From assembly GCF_024679245.1 (NCBI RefSeq), contig NC_090173.1, positions 13,013,513-13,077,512 on the forward strand: a stretch of DNA of 64,000 nucleotides, given 5' to 3'. This DNA is from Pseudorasbora parva (Eukaryota > Chordata > Actinopteri > Cypriniformes > Gobionidae). Both the position numbers and the translations under genes were made by a program. Positions 43,330-55,923 of this stretch are shown piece by piece (positions within the stretch are counted from its first letter, which is position 1; every line of letters begins with the position of its first letter). The notes beneath the pieces are model-generated. The model saw only the letters and a program-made list of their open reading frames with translations, had not been told where the DNA came from and made no database searches.

Positions 43330-44102
43330 CAGCGTCTTGAAGATGTTGTCTGACAGAAGATCCGCTCCAATCCTGCTGGGTTCATGCCATCAGCATGAAA
43401 AGCCATGGCCGCTCCCAGAAAAGATTCCAACTATTTACAAAGAGCAACTTCTGTTCATTACACTATGATATTAACCGTTCATTTAGGGCAAATAGTCTAC
43501 TGAACCTTTCAAGTCCTGGTCTGTATGTGGGAAGCTTTTCGGACCCAGTGATCCTGGTCTCAATCAGGCTCCTGAAGTCAGTCTTCAGGACCTCCGTCTG
43601 CCGCAGCCTGATGTCGTTCAGCCCGGTGTGCAGTACAACAGCTCCGATGCTCTCGTCACCATTTAGGATCGCCGGTACCTGCACAGCGACATTAAGAACA
43701 CAAGCACCAGGAAAACAGTGACTGTGCACCTTACCTTTAGCTGAGGTAGCGTGTACATGCCAGACAATGGAGTCGCAGATGATCACTGCGTTGCGTTCCG
43801 TTTTAAAAAGAGGGGAGAAGCAGTTTTGGGTTGAAAGCTCAATGTTCCTCCAGAACCTCCAGCTCTAACTGTACCACATGTAGCTCGAACGTGTCCTCAC
43901 CTGAACTCAAAGGTAGACATATATCTGACTCATTCGCCATTAGAACAGATATACAGTAATTTCTTGAGTTTTTAGAGTGTAAACAACGCAAGCGATATGT
44001 GAAAAAAGAGGTTTGGGATTTCTCGCAGCTTGTTCTCAACACATCGTCTGAGCAGAACTTTTTTCTTGCGGGTGTACGAGAACTGTGTGATTGGTCAGAC
44101 AT
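43330..44102 (-). pseudogene. LINE ORF1 with GDSL/SGNH-esterase-like domain
   Basis: From ATG 44102 (minus) an N-terminal segment (MSDQSHSSRTPARKKFCSDD … LPLSSGEDTFELHVVQLELE) leads, after a frame change, to an esterase-like block at 43786-43463: CDSIVWHVHATSAKGKV, CFPGACVL, GAVVLHTGLNDIRLRQTE. This is the ORF1 esterase known from CR1/L2-group LINEs. The block-I glycine before the serine-containing DS is cysteine here, and the C-terminal histidine block (DGMNPAG at about 43390) lies in another frame. The copy is inactive. Confidence 0.7.
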
Positions 44103-44344
44103 TTAAAACGGGCAGTTTTAATGCAGAGAAACGCCGCTGTTTGGTCCCTGTTTTTCTCGTGAAGTATGGAATGTACTGGCTAGAACAACCTTTGTTCTTG
44201 CCACCTCGAGAAAACGAACAAACTTCTTTGTTCTTGCAGAGTTTGTCCCAAGCTTAACTTCCACACTGCTTCAATGGTACTTTAACACTAAGTAGTGTAC
44301 ACACACGAACACTACAGTGTTAATTTAACATGGGCATTTTGCTG

Positions 44345-44490
44345 TGAAGTATTACATACATCTTACATATTTCATTTATGTATGACTGACATATAAATCA
44401 CTTTCAGTTCATTAATACAATTACATCAATCTTACCGGTTTCATTTATGTATGACTGACAAATATGAATAACATTCAGTTTATTAAACTG
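44345..44490. repeat. ~71-bp tandem duplication
   Basis: Two units share TTTCATTTATGTATGACTGA and flanking CATCTTAC / TTCAGTT…TTAA, spaced by about 71 bp. Confidence 0.6.
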
Positions 44491-44711
44491 TTCATGTTAA
44501 AACTATGTAATCCAAATGATTGGAAATTGTATATGCAATTCAAATACATATTCTTTACAAATTGTATGCTGTGCCAAAAAATGTCTTTTGGGCTTATAAT
44601 AAACTTTGAACCTTGAACCTTGAAAAACACACACACACACCTACTTTAAAATCACAATAACCTTAAATCATACACCTTGTTAAGTTATCTAATTTGCTCC
44701 AGTAAGTCAAC

Positions 44712-45560
44712 CTGAAAATGTCTTGGTTACTTATGTAACCCTCATTCCCTGACGGAGGGAATGTAGATACCACGTCAATGAGAGACAAATAGAAATCTTG
44801 CTAAAGAGGCCTATCTACTTTGAGTGTATCTAAACGAGCCAATGCATATTGGCATGTAAGGATTTAACCAGCTGCTCTGCCCCTTGATCTCTCTATCCTG
44901 AATGTCAAACACTGCAGATCCACATGACCCATTTGGTAAGACTATATTGGACAACACTGAGAAAGCATGCCATTTCTTCTGGAAAAGAAACACAGTGGAA
45001 GCCACAGTATATCTGGCTAATGCAATAGGGCTGGAATACAAAGGAGGTTTAAGGGGTTCCAAAGGGAAAGACACAGGCTTCCGTTTAGTAGCAACCATGG
45101 AAAATACACAAATGGTATCCCATCAGGGTCACACATATGGTACCCAACCTAGAACCTGTTCTCAAGGATACAACGGAAATAGGCCTGGCACCAGACATTA
45201 CGCTACGCCAGGCAGGGTGATGGAGGACTTGACAGAATTTGCTCTGGAGAATATGAGCGCCATAATTCAGGGCGCAGCAAGTCAACAATGAGCCGGGACT
45301 CTCAGTGCTTCTACCCATTTGAGGTGAGAACACAGGAGGGATACCAGCTCTACATGAAGGCTAAAGAATCTAGTGAATGTGTTGGGTGTCACCCAGTCTA
45401 CAGCTCTACAAATATATGGTAATGAGGTGCCACATGCCAGCACCTAGAAAACGGTCACATCTAGAAACACAGGTAGAATGCCATCTATAAAAAGACACAA
45501 GCTCTATCTGTGTAAGCTTTTTTAGGGATGAATCACACAGGGGAATAGTCACAACAACAG
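44712..45560 (-). mobile_element. DIRS fragment, 3' end
   Basis: Starts with a terminal-repeat block (GGTTACTTATGTAACCCTCA, TCCCTGACGGAGGGAA). On the minus strand near 45385-45420 it encodes the end of the recombinase (ICRAVDWVTPNTF), then 3' UTR. It is a more diverged subfamily than the copy at 19117. Confidence 0.7.
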
Positions 45561-47084
45561 TAACAGGTAGTGCAGCCTATAGTACGCTCTCTCTTTTTCT
45601 CTTTAAAGGTGCCCTCTTACCAGCCATTAGAACAGCACTCATATAATTTGCTTAATGTAGGGCAAAAAGGATACACTCAAAAGAGTAAATTGACCCCGTT
45701 GCTGTGCCATGACACCAATACCCATGAAGGAGAGTTTCTTCCTGGAAGAGCTGATTTATTAGTTAGACACTGCTTGAAGAGAGCAGAAGACACGAACCGC
45801 TCGGATCAGAAGCGAAAAGCCGGTGCAATCATTGCATGCCATTGTGCTTTGGCTCGTTTAGTTACACTAAAAATATATTGGCCTCTCCAGTAAAAATCTT
45901 ATTTGTCTGTCATCAACGTGGTGTTGAGAGTGACTGACTGGATATGAACTTTTGTTCAACTAATGAGTAATTTTTGAACTTAAACGTTATTGTCAAGGCA
46001 ACTATAGAGTATTTAGCATTTAGCAATACAAACAACTAAAATCTTGGTTTATTAATTACAATTCTTGATTTTAAAAATTACCCACATGACCTTTTAAAAT
46101 TAGAGACAAACATTTTTCCAGGCAAATACATTGCAGGTGCACAATGATATGCACATTGGCTACTTCAACACACAAATCGTAAACATGCTGAGGATCAACA
46201 ATTGTAATTCAATACAAATATGAACCCTGTACCATATGACCGCTAAATAACAGTGATAACAGGAGCAGCATAATTTGAGCCAGTAAATGTGAAGCAATAA
46301 TCATTTATAATAATAATAAAAAATTTTTTTTTGAGAATTTAAGTAAGGTTTAAAACAAGTTAGCAACATGTTTAGAGTATTCTTATTAAATTCACACAAG
46401 ATAACAAATTGACTTATCCTACTAAATAATCTTTGTTCAGACTGTTTTTACATTCATTGTTTCCTGTTCTTTACTAGTTTTCTAATCTCTCAATATTTGC
46501 CCAATCTTGTCACAGTTACATGGTTTGCTTGCTGTTTACATGCTGTTTGCTTGATGTGAAGATTAATGATATTCCTGAGTATTTCCTATTTGGAATTATA
46601 ATGCTTAATAATGACCTGTGAACAGATCCTGCATTTATCCTTCCTTGTTACAACCACCAGCATGACAGAACTTGCTCATGAAAGTTTGCAAACTTTTTTC
46701 ACTTGAATAATTACACTTTATGAGAGATCACTCAACTGTTTCAACAGATAGTTGGGAAATTAATGCCAAACAATGTCTTGAATGATTATCTCTTTTTTTC
46801 TCTCTTTTTTTTTTGGTGGCATGCCATGAAAGTGAATAATGAATTTGGTTTCTTTATGCATAAGATCTGCTTTGGGGTTCCACAGACAGAAAGTAAAACA
46901 TGTTTGGTATGTCAAGGTTGAGAAAATCATTTTTATTTTTACAACTTTCAGTCTAATAACATTACTAACAGTAAATGTTTTGTTGTTCATGCATATTGGG
47001 ATAGTATCCTGAGACAAGTTTGAACAGGGATGAAAACCTTTTGTAGACCTGAAAAATCACTGAAGTGCCAGGACCTATTAGGGT
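45561..47084. other. Gene-free AT-rich stretch
   Basis: Short frames at 45570-45893 and 46760-47017 show no domain, signal peptide or splice context. Nothing else recognised. Confidence 0.4.
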
Positions 47085-49484
47085 GGTAAAAAGATGAGGA
47101 ATCAGTTGCAGGGATAACAGTGTTTATTTAGGGACAAGAGCAAATACAATTAGGATCACAGAGAGGAAAAGCGAGTCCTTGGTCAGAAGGGGAAAGAGGG
47201 ATGACACCAGCCGGGTACAAGGAAGTACTACCCAACAGGGGGCATATGAGAAGGGGTTCTCAGAGCAAATGGCAGAGCAGGTCCAAACTGCAATACTGGA
47301 GAATGGAGGTAGTAATGAGTAGCCTACAGTCCAAAGAAAATGAGGTAGGCGAGTTCACAGAGAAACACATGGTGACGTAATGTCACAATGGCAGGGGGAG
47401 AAAGAGAAAGAGTAAACCTGGAGAATGGCGGTAGGGACCTGGCAGTGGAGGCTGAAATCTTTAGTGGCAGACAGGCAAGGGATATCCAAAATGGAGTATC
47501 AGGATGGTCGGGATTTGGCAGCCAGAGTAGACAGGGAAGCTGGGAGCAAAAAGAAAAGGAGAGGGGAAAAACTAAAACTTAACCAGATGGGAGCTCAAAA
47601 ACAAGATCAGCAAAACAGGGAAGAATAACAAAATAAAGAAACAACCAAACTGCAGAAAGAGGGCAGGAAAGCAAGACAAGACTAAGACTAAAGCACTATT
47701 CGCATCTGAGTTTAGCATGGCGCATTCGCACGGGATAAGCAAGCCTGTGATTTTACTCGAATTTACTGACTTCTCCCAGATATGATGTGAAGACTTCGTT
47801 ATAGATATAGCTGTATGAAAGCATAAACAGGCATCAATATCGTTTTGGTTATTTTACAGTAGTCTAATTAATAAACATAATTTTGTTCAGTTAGTGAACA
47901 GACGCCATGAACTGAGCTCAGACCAGCGGCAGGAGTCAGATTTCATTTATCACGAGTGAGAAGCTGAATATATACGGCGGAAGATTCAGTTTCAAAACTA
48001 AATGTAAAAGCGCCTATTTAAACAAGATTGTCATTGTACTATACTGTTCTGTTCTGTTTTTCATTAAGAACAGTATTGATGTTAATATTAAACACACCAT
48101 TCAATCAGATTACTCTCAAATTGATACTCATTCTAAAGTGAAAGCAGCACTTGGCAACTTTTGCTCTCGGGGTCCCCCTACAGTTGGGAAAAAATAATGT
48201 CCTCAACTACTGTCGTAAGCTCTGTCATCCTACAACAGGGGATGCCATCGCGCGTGCATTTGTTGAAATAACAATGACAAATGGCATAGGTTTCAGCATG
48301 TCATATGAATATAATTTCATGGGTTTTATTTTTTTCAAACGCCAAATAATCACGATGCTCACGTTTACAAGCCAGCGTCATTATAGTAGTCTATTGGTTA
48401 CCATTTACAGAATTTATATGATCCTTCAATTCAATGTTTGAGTGGTAGCTCACCGTAACAAGCATTACAGCATCGGTCGGGCACGCCTCCTTCAGCTCAC
48501 GCCAACGAGCAAACGCTGGTCACATGTTGATCCTCGTCCTGCCTTGAATCCAATCACTTTTTCGTTTCCTCTTATTGCTTTCCTCCAACAAAACCTTTTC
48601 TTTCTTAATTGTCTGTGCTGCTTTGGACATGACTATATTATCCGACGAACAAAGTTGGGCTCGCACGTCCGAATTTAAGGAAGTGTGGGTGTTGGTGGAA
48701 GTGACGTAAATGCCGTAAAGCAGTCGAATTTTGTAGGTCTTTTTTTTTCTCGGGTTACTACCCGAAACCCGAAGTTTAAAAGTACAATTAAAAATGATAC
48801 AGACCCCATCAGGCTATGGCAGATGTGTCATTCAACCTATTGTAAGTCGATGTATCATCACAAGAGTCTTGAAAATATATTATGAAGGTTGAAAAGTTAC
48901 CTAGTGCTGCGTTAGAAAGTATAATCCGTGTGGGCGCAGCTGCACGGGAATTTATAACGGTGCGCATTATGAATGCAGACTTTATTCTTCATGAAAGATA
49001 AAGATAGAAAAAAAGCTTGCAAAAATTATATACGATCTGCCTAAGCCTGGCCAAATCACAGAGATGTCGATTCGCACGGGACTAATATTATCACAGGACC
49101 TCTGTGTTCGGCGAAATATGGTAGGTAATTTGCGGGGGAATTTTTACTTTCCAAATTACAGACATGGCCGATTCGCACGGGATTAAGATCACAGACATTC
49201 TCTGCAATTATTACAAATCACCAGATAATACTAGTCCCGTGCAACTAAAATAAAAGCAAGACCAGTCTCAGTAACCACACACACGATCCAGGTAACTCAG
49301 CAAAGCAGAGGTTCAATCTGGCAAAGTACAGAAGACAAGAGGAGAATATAAAGGGTGACAAACAAACTAAAAGAGGTGTGAGCCCTAATGAGATATGAGA
49401 ATGAGATAACAAGGTAACAAGAGGGGCAGATTAACAATAGACAACACAAACAAGTTCAAAGCTGATCAGACCAGCACCCTGACA
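47085..49484 (-). mobile_element. Probable LTR split by a DNA element
   Basis: The right end on the minus strand begins TGTCAGGGTGCTGG, followed by a TTTATATTCTCC promoter-like motif near 49350; an AATAAA lies at about 47130 on the minus strand near the left edge. Segments 47085-47690 and 49240-49484 would be the two halves. No target duplication was read. Confidence 0.3.
47690..49240. mobile_element. Possible non-autonomous DNA element
   Basis: Begins GCACTATTCGCATCTGAG and ends ACTAGTCCCGTGC; the motif GATTCGCACGGGA recurs inside at 47725, 49069 and 49163. Flanks ACTAAA on both sides hint at a target duplication. No transposase frame. Confidence 0.35.
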
Positions 49485-50169
49485 GGAACATCTACCAGAA
49501 AAGAAGAAAAAAAAGATTCCTGGCAGAAAACAAAGCAGCTATAATAAATAAATTACAATTGTCTCTTGTGAATAATAAAATATTTTTACTGTTTGCATTT
49601 TGTTTCAGTAAAGGCACAGCCAAATTTGTGCAATTATGTTGGCAAAAAGGTCCATTGTCAACAGTGTAGTGATGTAATGTATGAAGCACAACTCACACAG
49701 AAGTCACTTTCAAGCAGCTTTGGTCAATGCAGCAAATTTGAGTGATCAACAAATTCCTGTGTGTGTGTGGATTTGTGTTGCAATGACTGTCATTTACTAT
49801 AACTAAAAAAATAAATCAAAACAATTTAGCTGAACAACAGTAAATGTGACTGCACCTTATGAGATAAAATGTTGTGCATTTGCTAAGTCCTGACGTAAGA
49901 AATACTGTTTCTAGCTTCTACTTGTTTCTAGTGAAAATACTCAAGATCTGTTGAGCACTGATAATTCATGACACATTAAAGGGATAGTTATTGGACCAAG
50001 AGCATTTGGAACTGGATGCAGTAATGTCAGCCTTAATAAGCGGATTGAAACACAAATGTTTTAAAGTTAACTATAAAGTGTTTTTATGCTCTTTAAATAA
50101 CTGCAGCCAATATGTTATTGCTTTTTGTAAATTTTTACATTTTTCATGCATGTTTATTATAGCCTATTA
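49485..50169. other. Gene-free stretch
   Basis: AT-rich, no exon or repeat end recognised apart from a short TTAAAGGGATAGTT motif at about 49977. Confidence 0.3.
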
Positions 50170-50171
50170 TA

Positions 50172-51673
50172 CAGTGAGGAAAATAGGTATTTGAACACCC
50201 TGCTATTTTGCAAGCTCTCCCACTTAGAAATCATGGAAGGGTCTGAAATTGTCATCATAGGTGCATGTCCACTGTGAGAGACATATTCTAAAAAATTTTT
50301 TTTTTACCTATTTATTCGAATGATACAGCTGCAAAATAAGTATTTGAACACCTGTCTATCAGCTAGAATTCTGACCCTCAAAGACCTGTTAGACTGACTT
50401 TAAAATGTCCACCTCCACTCCATTTATTTTCCTAAATTAGATGCACCTGTTGAGGTCATTAGCTGCATAAAGACATCTGTCTGCCCCATACAACCAGTAA
50501 GAATCCAACTACTAACATGGCCAAGATCAAAGAGCTGTCCAAAGACTCTAGAGACAAAATTGTACACCTCCACAAGGCTGTAAAGGGCTACAGGGAAATT
50601 GCCAAGCAGCTTGGTGAAAAAAGGTCCACTGTTGGAGCAATCATTAGAAAATGGAAGAAGCTAAATGACATGACTGTCAGTCTCTCTCGGACTGGGGCTC
50701 CAAGCAAGATGTCACCTCGTGGGGTCTCAATGATCCTAAGAAAGGTGAGAAATCAGCCTGAAAATGACCTGAAAAGAACTAGGACCACCGTTTCCAAGGT
50801 TACTGTTGGTAATACACTAAAACGTCATGGTTTAAAATCAAGCATGGCACAGAAGTTTCCCCTGCTTAAACCAGCACATGTCCAGGCCCGTCTTGAGTTT
50901 ACCAGTGACCATTTGGATGATCCAGAGGAGTCATGGGAGAAAGTCATGTGGTCAGATGAGACCAAAATATAACTTTTTGGTCATAATTTCACTTAACGTG
51001 TTTGGAGAAAGAAGAATGATGAGTACCACCCCAAGAACACATCCCTACTGTGAAGCATGGGGGTGGTAGCATCATGCTTTGGGGGTGTTTTTCTGCACAT
51101 GGGACAGGGTGACTTTACTGTATTAAGGAGAGGATGACCGGGGCCATGTATTGCGAGATTTTGGGGAACAACCTCCTTTCCTCAGTTAGAGCATTGAAGA
51201 TGGGCCGAGGCTGGGTCTTCCAACATGACAATGACCCGAAGCACACAGCCAGGATAACCAAGGAGTGGCTCTGTAAGAAGCATATCAAGGTTCTGGCGTG
51301 GCCTAGCCAGTCTCCAGACCCGTGTTTCTTAGGACAGGCCATACACCTGACTGATCTAGAGAAAATCTGTGTGGAGGAGTGGGCCAAAATCCCTCCTGCA
51401 GTGTGTGAAAACCTTGTGAAAAACTTGCAAACAAAGGCTACTGTACCAAATAATAACATTGATTTTCTCAGGTGTTCAAATACTTATTTGCAGATGAATC
51501 ATACAAATAAATAGTTTAAAAAATATATACATTGTAATTACTGTATATATATATTTTAGATTATGTCTCACAGTGGATATGCACCTACGATGACAATTTC
51601 AGACCCCTCCATGATTTCTAAGTGGGAGAACTTGCAAAATAGCAGGGTGTTCAAATACTTATTTTCCTCACTG
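50172..51673 (+). mobile_element. Tc1-like transposon, full length
   Basis: 1502 bp with inverted ends CAGTGAGGAAAATAGGTATT and the complement AAATACTTATTTTCCTCACTG, flanked by TA (50170-50171, 51674-51675). A second pair of short repeats (CATAGGTGCATGTCCACTGT / complement near 51570) lies inside, giving the IR/DR-like arrangement of fish Tc1 elements. Confidence 0.93.
50517..51514 (+). pseudogene. Tc1 transposase, broken
   Basis: ATG 50517 opens 151 codons: two helix-turn-helix DNA-binding parts ([31 protein letters not shown]), and the first catalytic aspartate in [13 protein letters not shown] stop follows at once, where the family has a coding triplet. The rest of the DDE domain is readable to about 51514 in another frame, with the second aspartate in [10 protein letters not shown]. 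After SPDP the normal segment with the catalytic glutamate is replaced by unrelated residues, and a conserved tail ([20 protein letters not shown]) resumes. Cut-and-paste activity is therefore lost. Confidence 0.9.
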
Positions 51674-52471
51674 TATATAAATGGTTAATTATTTATGTTA
51701 CTCTTGTAATTATTTAACCAGAAAAAAAATACTGAATGGTTCACACAGAATGTTTACAAAAACATATTAACGAATAAAGACAAAGAAAACAAAACAAAAA
51801 AAATGGTAGGGCAGCTAGGGAAACAGAGAACTCCTGCCTTCACCTGCTCTCACAAGCAGTTCTTACATGGCTCTCGATAAAATAAAACTGAATCTTTTGG
51901 GTTTCTGCTTCCCTCACTATACTAACTAAATAAACGAAACATGAACTAAAAATAATTCCACTACCAGTTAATGATTCAGGAAAAGAAAATGACAAGAACA
52001 TTAAATACAAAATAAATGTTAGTCTACACAGATACATGTAATACTTATATATATATTTCTATGAGGCGATTATTATTTAGCCTAGATAAGTGCATGGTGG
52101 TTTTCATTTTTACAGTGCATTTCTCAAGTCAATGGGACAAATGCTTGAGCTAACAGTAGACCAAAAACCATTTTGAATAACAGCCTTTCCAAATCATCTG
52201 CAAAACAATGAAAGTAACACTGAAACCTGTTTGATCAATGTCAGCTTTCATGAGAGATGTTTGATAAAAGGTCTTTTTCTCTCTTAGGTGATTATGCTTG
52301 TGAAACCACTGAATCCAGCTGATTTTCTTCAAACACATCACTCCTACTAGATTCCTGATCTTGATTCAGTAGATGTTCATTTCATGTAATTCTGCTGTGT
52401 CCTGTTTCTGGTTTGATCCATTGGCTAGACATTATTCAGACTCTGCTGCATTCTGCAGTTTGGGACAAGAC
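51674..52471. other. Gene-free stretch
   Basis: AT-rich; frames at 51840-52037 and 52150-52341 have no recognised domain. Confidence 0.3.
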
Positions 52472-52572
<101 letters not shown>

Positions 52573-52600
52573 CGACAGCAGTGTCTCTTAGTCCTAGTCT

Positions 52601-53182
52601 AAAGCCTGGGATACACTGCACGGTTTTCGCAATCCTATAAGATCATTACATATCACACTGTGTGCCATGGATCTATTTAACTTGGGTACGACATGCATGT
52701 AGACTGTACAATGATGACACCCTCGTAGGCTACACAAGATAGAAGAAAAAAAAAACGTCATTAGCATGCGCTAGTGGTAAACATAAAGACCATGATCACA
52801 CTTCGGCTGTTGTAGTTTTCGTGTGTGCTGAAAAAAAAATTATGCAGCAAAAGAGGAAGGGCAAAGAGCTTGAGGTAAATATTTGTAAGTTTTAGCACCA
52901 GGTTGGTTTGATCTCATGTTGCATTTTTATTGACTAGTCAGTAGACGTAGGACGTAGCAGCAAACACACTGGGCGGTGATCATGCTGAATTTCTGACAGT
53001 CAGAAAATGATCGCAGGCGATCTTCGGTCACAAGACAGTGACAACGGCCGTCTTTGAACCTCTCTTGTATGACATAGGATCAACGATTAGGAGCCACGAC
53101 CACAAAAATCGGCACAAATGTTTCACAATGGTAATCTTTTGTCTGGGGTCAGACGAAAATCGTGCAGAGTATCCAGAGCTTT
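52601..53182. mobile_element. MITE with ~30-bp inverted ends
   Basis: AAAGCCTGGGATACACTGCA and, in reverse complement at the right end, AAAGCTCTGGATACTCTGCA, each extended by CG(A/G)TTTTCG. 582 bp, no transposase. Such ends occur in PIF/Harbinger-type MITEs, but the 3-bp duplication could not be confirmed. Confidence 0.65.
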
Positions 53183-53353
53183 AGGGTCTCCGGCACATCA
53201 TGCATGTCTCCCTTATCTAACACACCTGATTAAATCTCATCAGTTCATTAGTAAGCATGTAAAACATCTCTTTGTCCAATGTCAGCCATTCAAAAGTAGC
53301 CATGTCACTGATAACATAATAGTATTATTATAATGTCACTTCACTTTGGATCC

Positions 53354-53600
53354 AGAGTATTACCCAGCTAACAGATTTTTATTATAAGAATGTTCTCCAA
53401 ATGTTCAGTATTGGTTATGGGAATATAAATTAAATTTTCATAATATCATGTTAATGTTCACATAATATTAATAAAATGGTATTAGAATGATATTTAAAGG
53501 TTAGTATGAGGTTCCTGAAACATTTTCTCAACATTCAAACACCTGCTGTGAACAAGCACCAAAAGAAAGAGAAATAAGAACAGAAACTACAACTTTCTTC
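53354..53600 (+). repeat. GCTAACAG-type inverted end, left copy
   Basis: CCCAGCTAACAGATTTTTA… through CACCTGCTGTGAA…AAAGAAAGAGAAATAAGAAC is the reverse complement of 59480-59816. Confidence 0.6.
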
Positions 53601-53872
53601 AGTCACATACTTAGATGAAATCAAATGAAGATAAAAAGACATTGGGTGGGTTGCACCACTAATGATAAAATTAAGCACAGTTTAAAGCTAATCTTGGATT
53701 TGTTGGCTTTATTTTAGATCATATTGTGTTTCACCACTTAATTTTAATCACAAATTCAGGGATTCTAACCTGTGATTAAAACCACCATTTATGATTAATT
53801 TTCTCCAACATGAAGGATTTGCCACTGTAATTAAACAGGTACCATTCCTTTTCCTTCTTTATAAACTACCTG

Positions 53873-53873
<1 letters not shown>

Positions 53874-53941
<68 letters not shown>
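53874..53941. repeat. (TC)n microsatellite
   Basis: About 34 TC units. Confidence 0.95.
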
Positions 53942-53944
<3 letters not shown>

Positions 53945-53984
53945 ATAGGCAGCTGTTACTGATAAAGGAAATATGTTTATTTTA

Positions 53985-54045
53985 TTTTTTTTGTAAGTTG
54001 CTTTGGATAAAAGTGTCTGCTAAATGATTAAATGTAAATGTAAAT
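53985..54045 (+). repeat. L2 LINE tail fragment
   Basis: GTAAGTTGCTTTGGATAAAA and GTCTGCTAAATGATTAAATG, the shared L2 3' tail. Confidence 0.7.
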
Positions 54046-55864
54046 TTTTATAAAATATCAGCTGTCTTTATAAACTACTTAAAGAGACTATTACTGATCA
54101 AGGAGGCAATGCATTCTGCAGACCATGCGGATTTCATAAGCCTGGAAATATATTTATATAATGACTTTGCATCACGGTTCATCTCACATCTGATGACGCA
54201 TCTTTAATATAGGTTGTAACTTGAAAATAATGCTTTATGTATGTTTCTGTCGATGGATACACGTGTTGGCTCCTCAGTTATACATTACAACAACAGCGAT
54301 AATAAAAGAAAAACGTGGGCAAACGGTCTCTCTAAGTAAACTTTGTTCAATGCATGTGAGTGCTGCCGTATCTTCGAATATACGGGTGTAGAGCCAGAAG
54401 ACGCGATTGAGAACTCACGTGCGATCGCGATGTGAGAAGATTTGTCTCTGTGCGGTCATCCGAAAGCATACACGTCTCAGTGCGCAACTATTGAGTTTTC
54501 TTTCAAGTCTTGCGCTTGAACGGACAAACTCACACAAGAAGTAGCTTATGTCAACATGTCCATCTTGAAGAGTATCCAAGCAGACAAAGTCTGAATATGC
54601 CTTAAGTTAACATACAGTCGAGAAAGCGACACCCGTGGGTCTTAAAGGAGCAGTAGCCTTTACTGCTGTCTGTTTAATGTCAAAGATGATAAGGAGTCAC
54701 TCACTGCTATTGATTAAATTAAGCTTTTGTAAGTTTAATAAGGATTAATATTTAATTTAAAAAGTTAAATATGCAGTATTTTTTCATTTGATTACTTTAT
54801 TCAATGTATTTACCTAAAACTAATGTTAGACCTACCTGAAAAGAAAAGAAAAAAGCATTGTTTTATTATCTTTGCTCAATAGTAATTATTTGTGCTTCTG
54901 CTTGTATTTAAGTTATTTGTTATTTTCTTTATTTTTATTTGACAGTAGTCCTTTTTTCCATAAACATAGCAAATACCGAACCATACAGAAACCGTGAACC
55001 TGAAACTGTGAACCTAAAACCTAAAACCGAATCGTGAGCAATCCACAAAATTTAGAACATTTTCAAAGTGCGCCATGACTGAAAAAAGGTTAGGAAACAC
55101 TGGATTCATGAATTAAGTTATCTAGGCTATTTGACATGGCAGCACTTAAACGCGAGCAGGAACAGAAAATAGATGATTGCTTAAACAGCTTTTCCAATAT
55201 TAATCTCGGTGGAATTGCCCAGAATAATGATATAACCGGGTTTATTGAAGAAAGTGCAGGTTTGGAACAACATGAGGGTAAATAAATGATGACAGAATTT
55301 TCATTTTTGCGTGAACTATCCCTCTTTTTTTTTACTCCAGTATTGTACTTAATGTTACATAGTAGCCCAGATTTTCTACTAAAATGTAATATATTAATTA
55401 ATTTATATATTAATGACTTTTTCCATGGATATTTAATTTTATTGATAAAGTTATACAAATAATTTCAATTAATTGACTTGGTAATTGTTGCTACAATCAA
55501 GCTCTTGTACCCCCAATTTGTTTGAATATTTTTGTGCTTTTTGGACATACACATCATAATAAATAGGCCTGTTTTACAAACCTTTATGAATTTTCCCATA
55601 AATGTGTCATATATCGCTGAAAATGGAAGAATCTCAGCTTTAATGTGGTACATGGCTCATATGCAGGATAATTATGCATCAAATGTGTTGCAGTTTTAAA
55701 AATAAGCTTGTGTTTACATTGGAATTTCTCAAAAACATGATTTTCTGAGCCCAAAATTCAGCAGATCTTTAACATAGCCATACTCAGTTAATATTAGAGA
55801 TATCAAGGTAATATTTTAACAGAATGTTCTTTACATTATGTAGAATGATTTTATGTAGAAAGCA
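54046..55864. other. Mostly gene-free stretch
   Basis: Contains a 49-codon frame at 55136-55285 (+), MAALKREQEQKIDDCLNSFS…, of unknown nature and with no splice evidence, and a 45-bp reverse fragment of the TTAA MITE at 55281-55325. Nothing else recognised. Confidence 0.3.
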
Positions 55865-55923
55865 GTGAATTACAAAAAAAACACTTTAGGAGGGTTTTCT
55901 CAGACAGGGTCACATATCAGTAC

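Larger units (their letters stand above)
39190..44270 (-). mobile_element. CR1-like LINE with esterase ORF1, heavily interrupted
   Basis: Three blocks in minus-strand order: ORF1 (44102-43330), part of the APE domain (about 41560-41270) and the RT thumb/3' part (39860-39190). They are separated by a dispersed repeat containing a hAT (41578-43225) and by a Tc1 element containing an L2 tail (39880-41150). Most of the RT is missing. The blocks are colinear with one LINE, so I read them as one original insertion. Confidence 0.65.

Noticed and set aside
43395..43721. 108-aa plus-strand frame
   Set aside because: Antisense of the LINE ORF1 esterase domain.
47388..47628. Glu/Arg-rich small frames
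   Set aside because: No domain, no conservation visible, and they lie in a probable LTR segment read from its non-coding strand.
55136..55285. 49-codon frame MAALKREQEQKIDD… as a host exon
   Set aside because: Codon pattern is plausible, but there is no convincing acceptor or donor, and it borders a MITE fragment; kept only as a remark.
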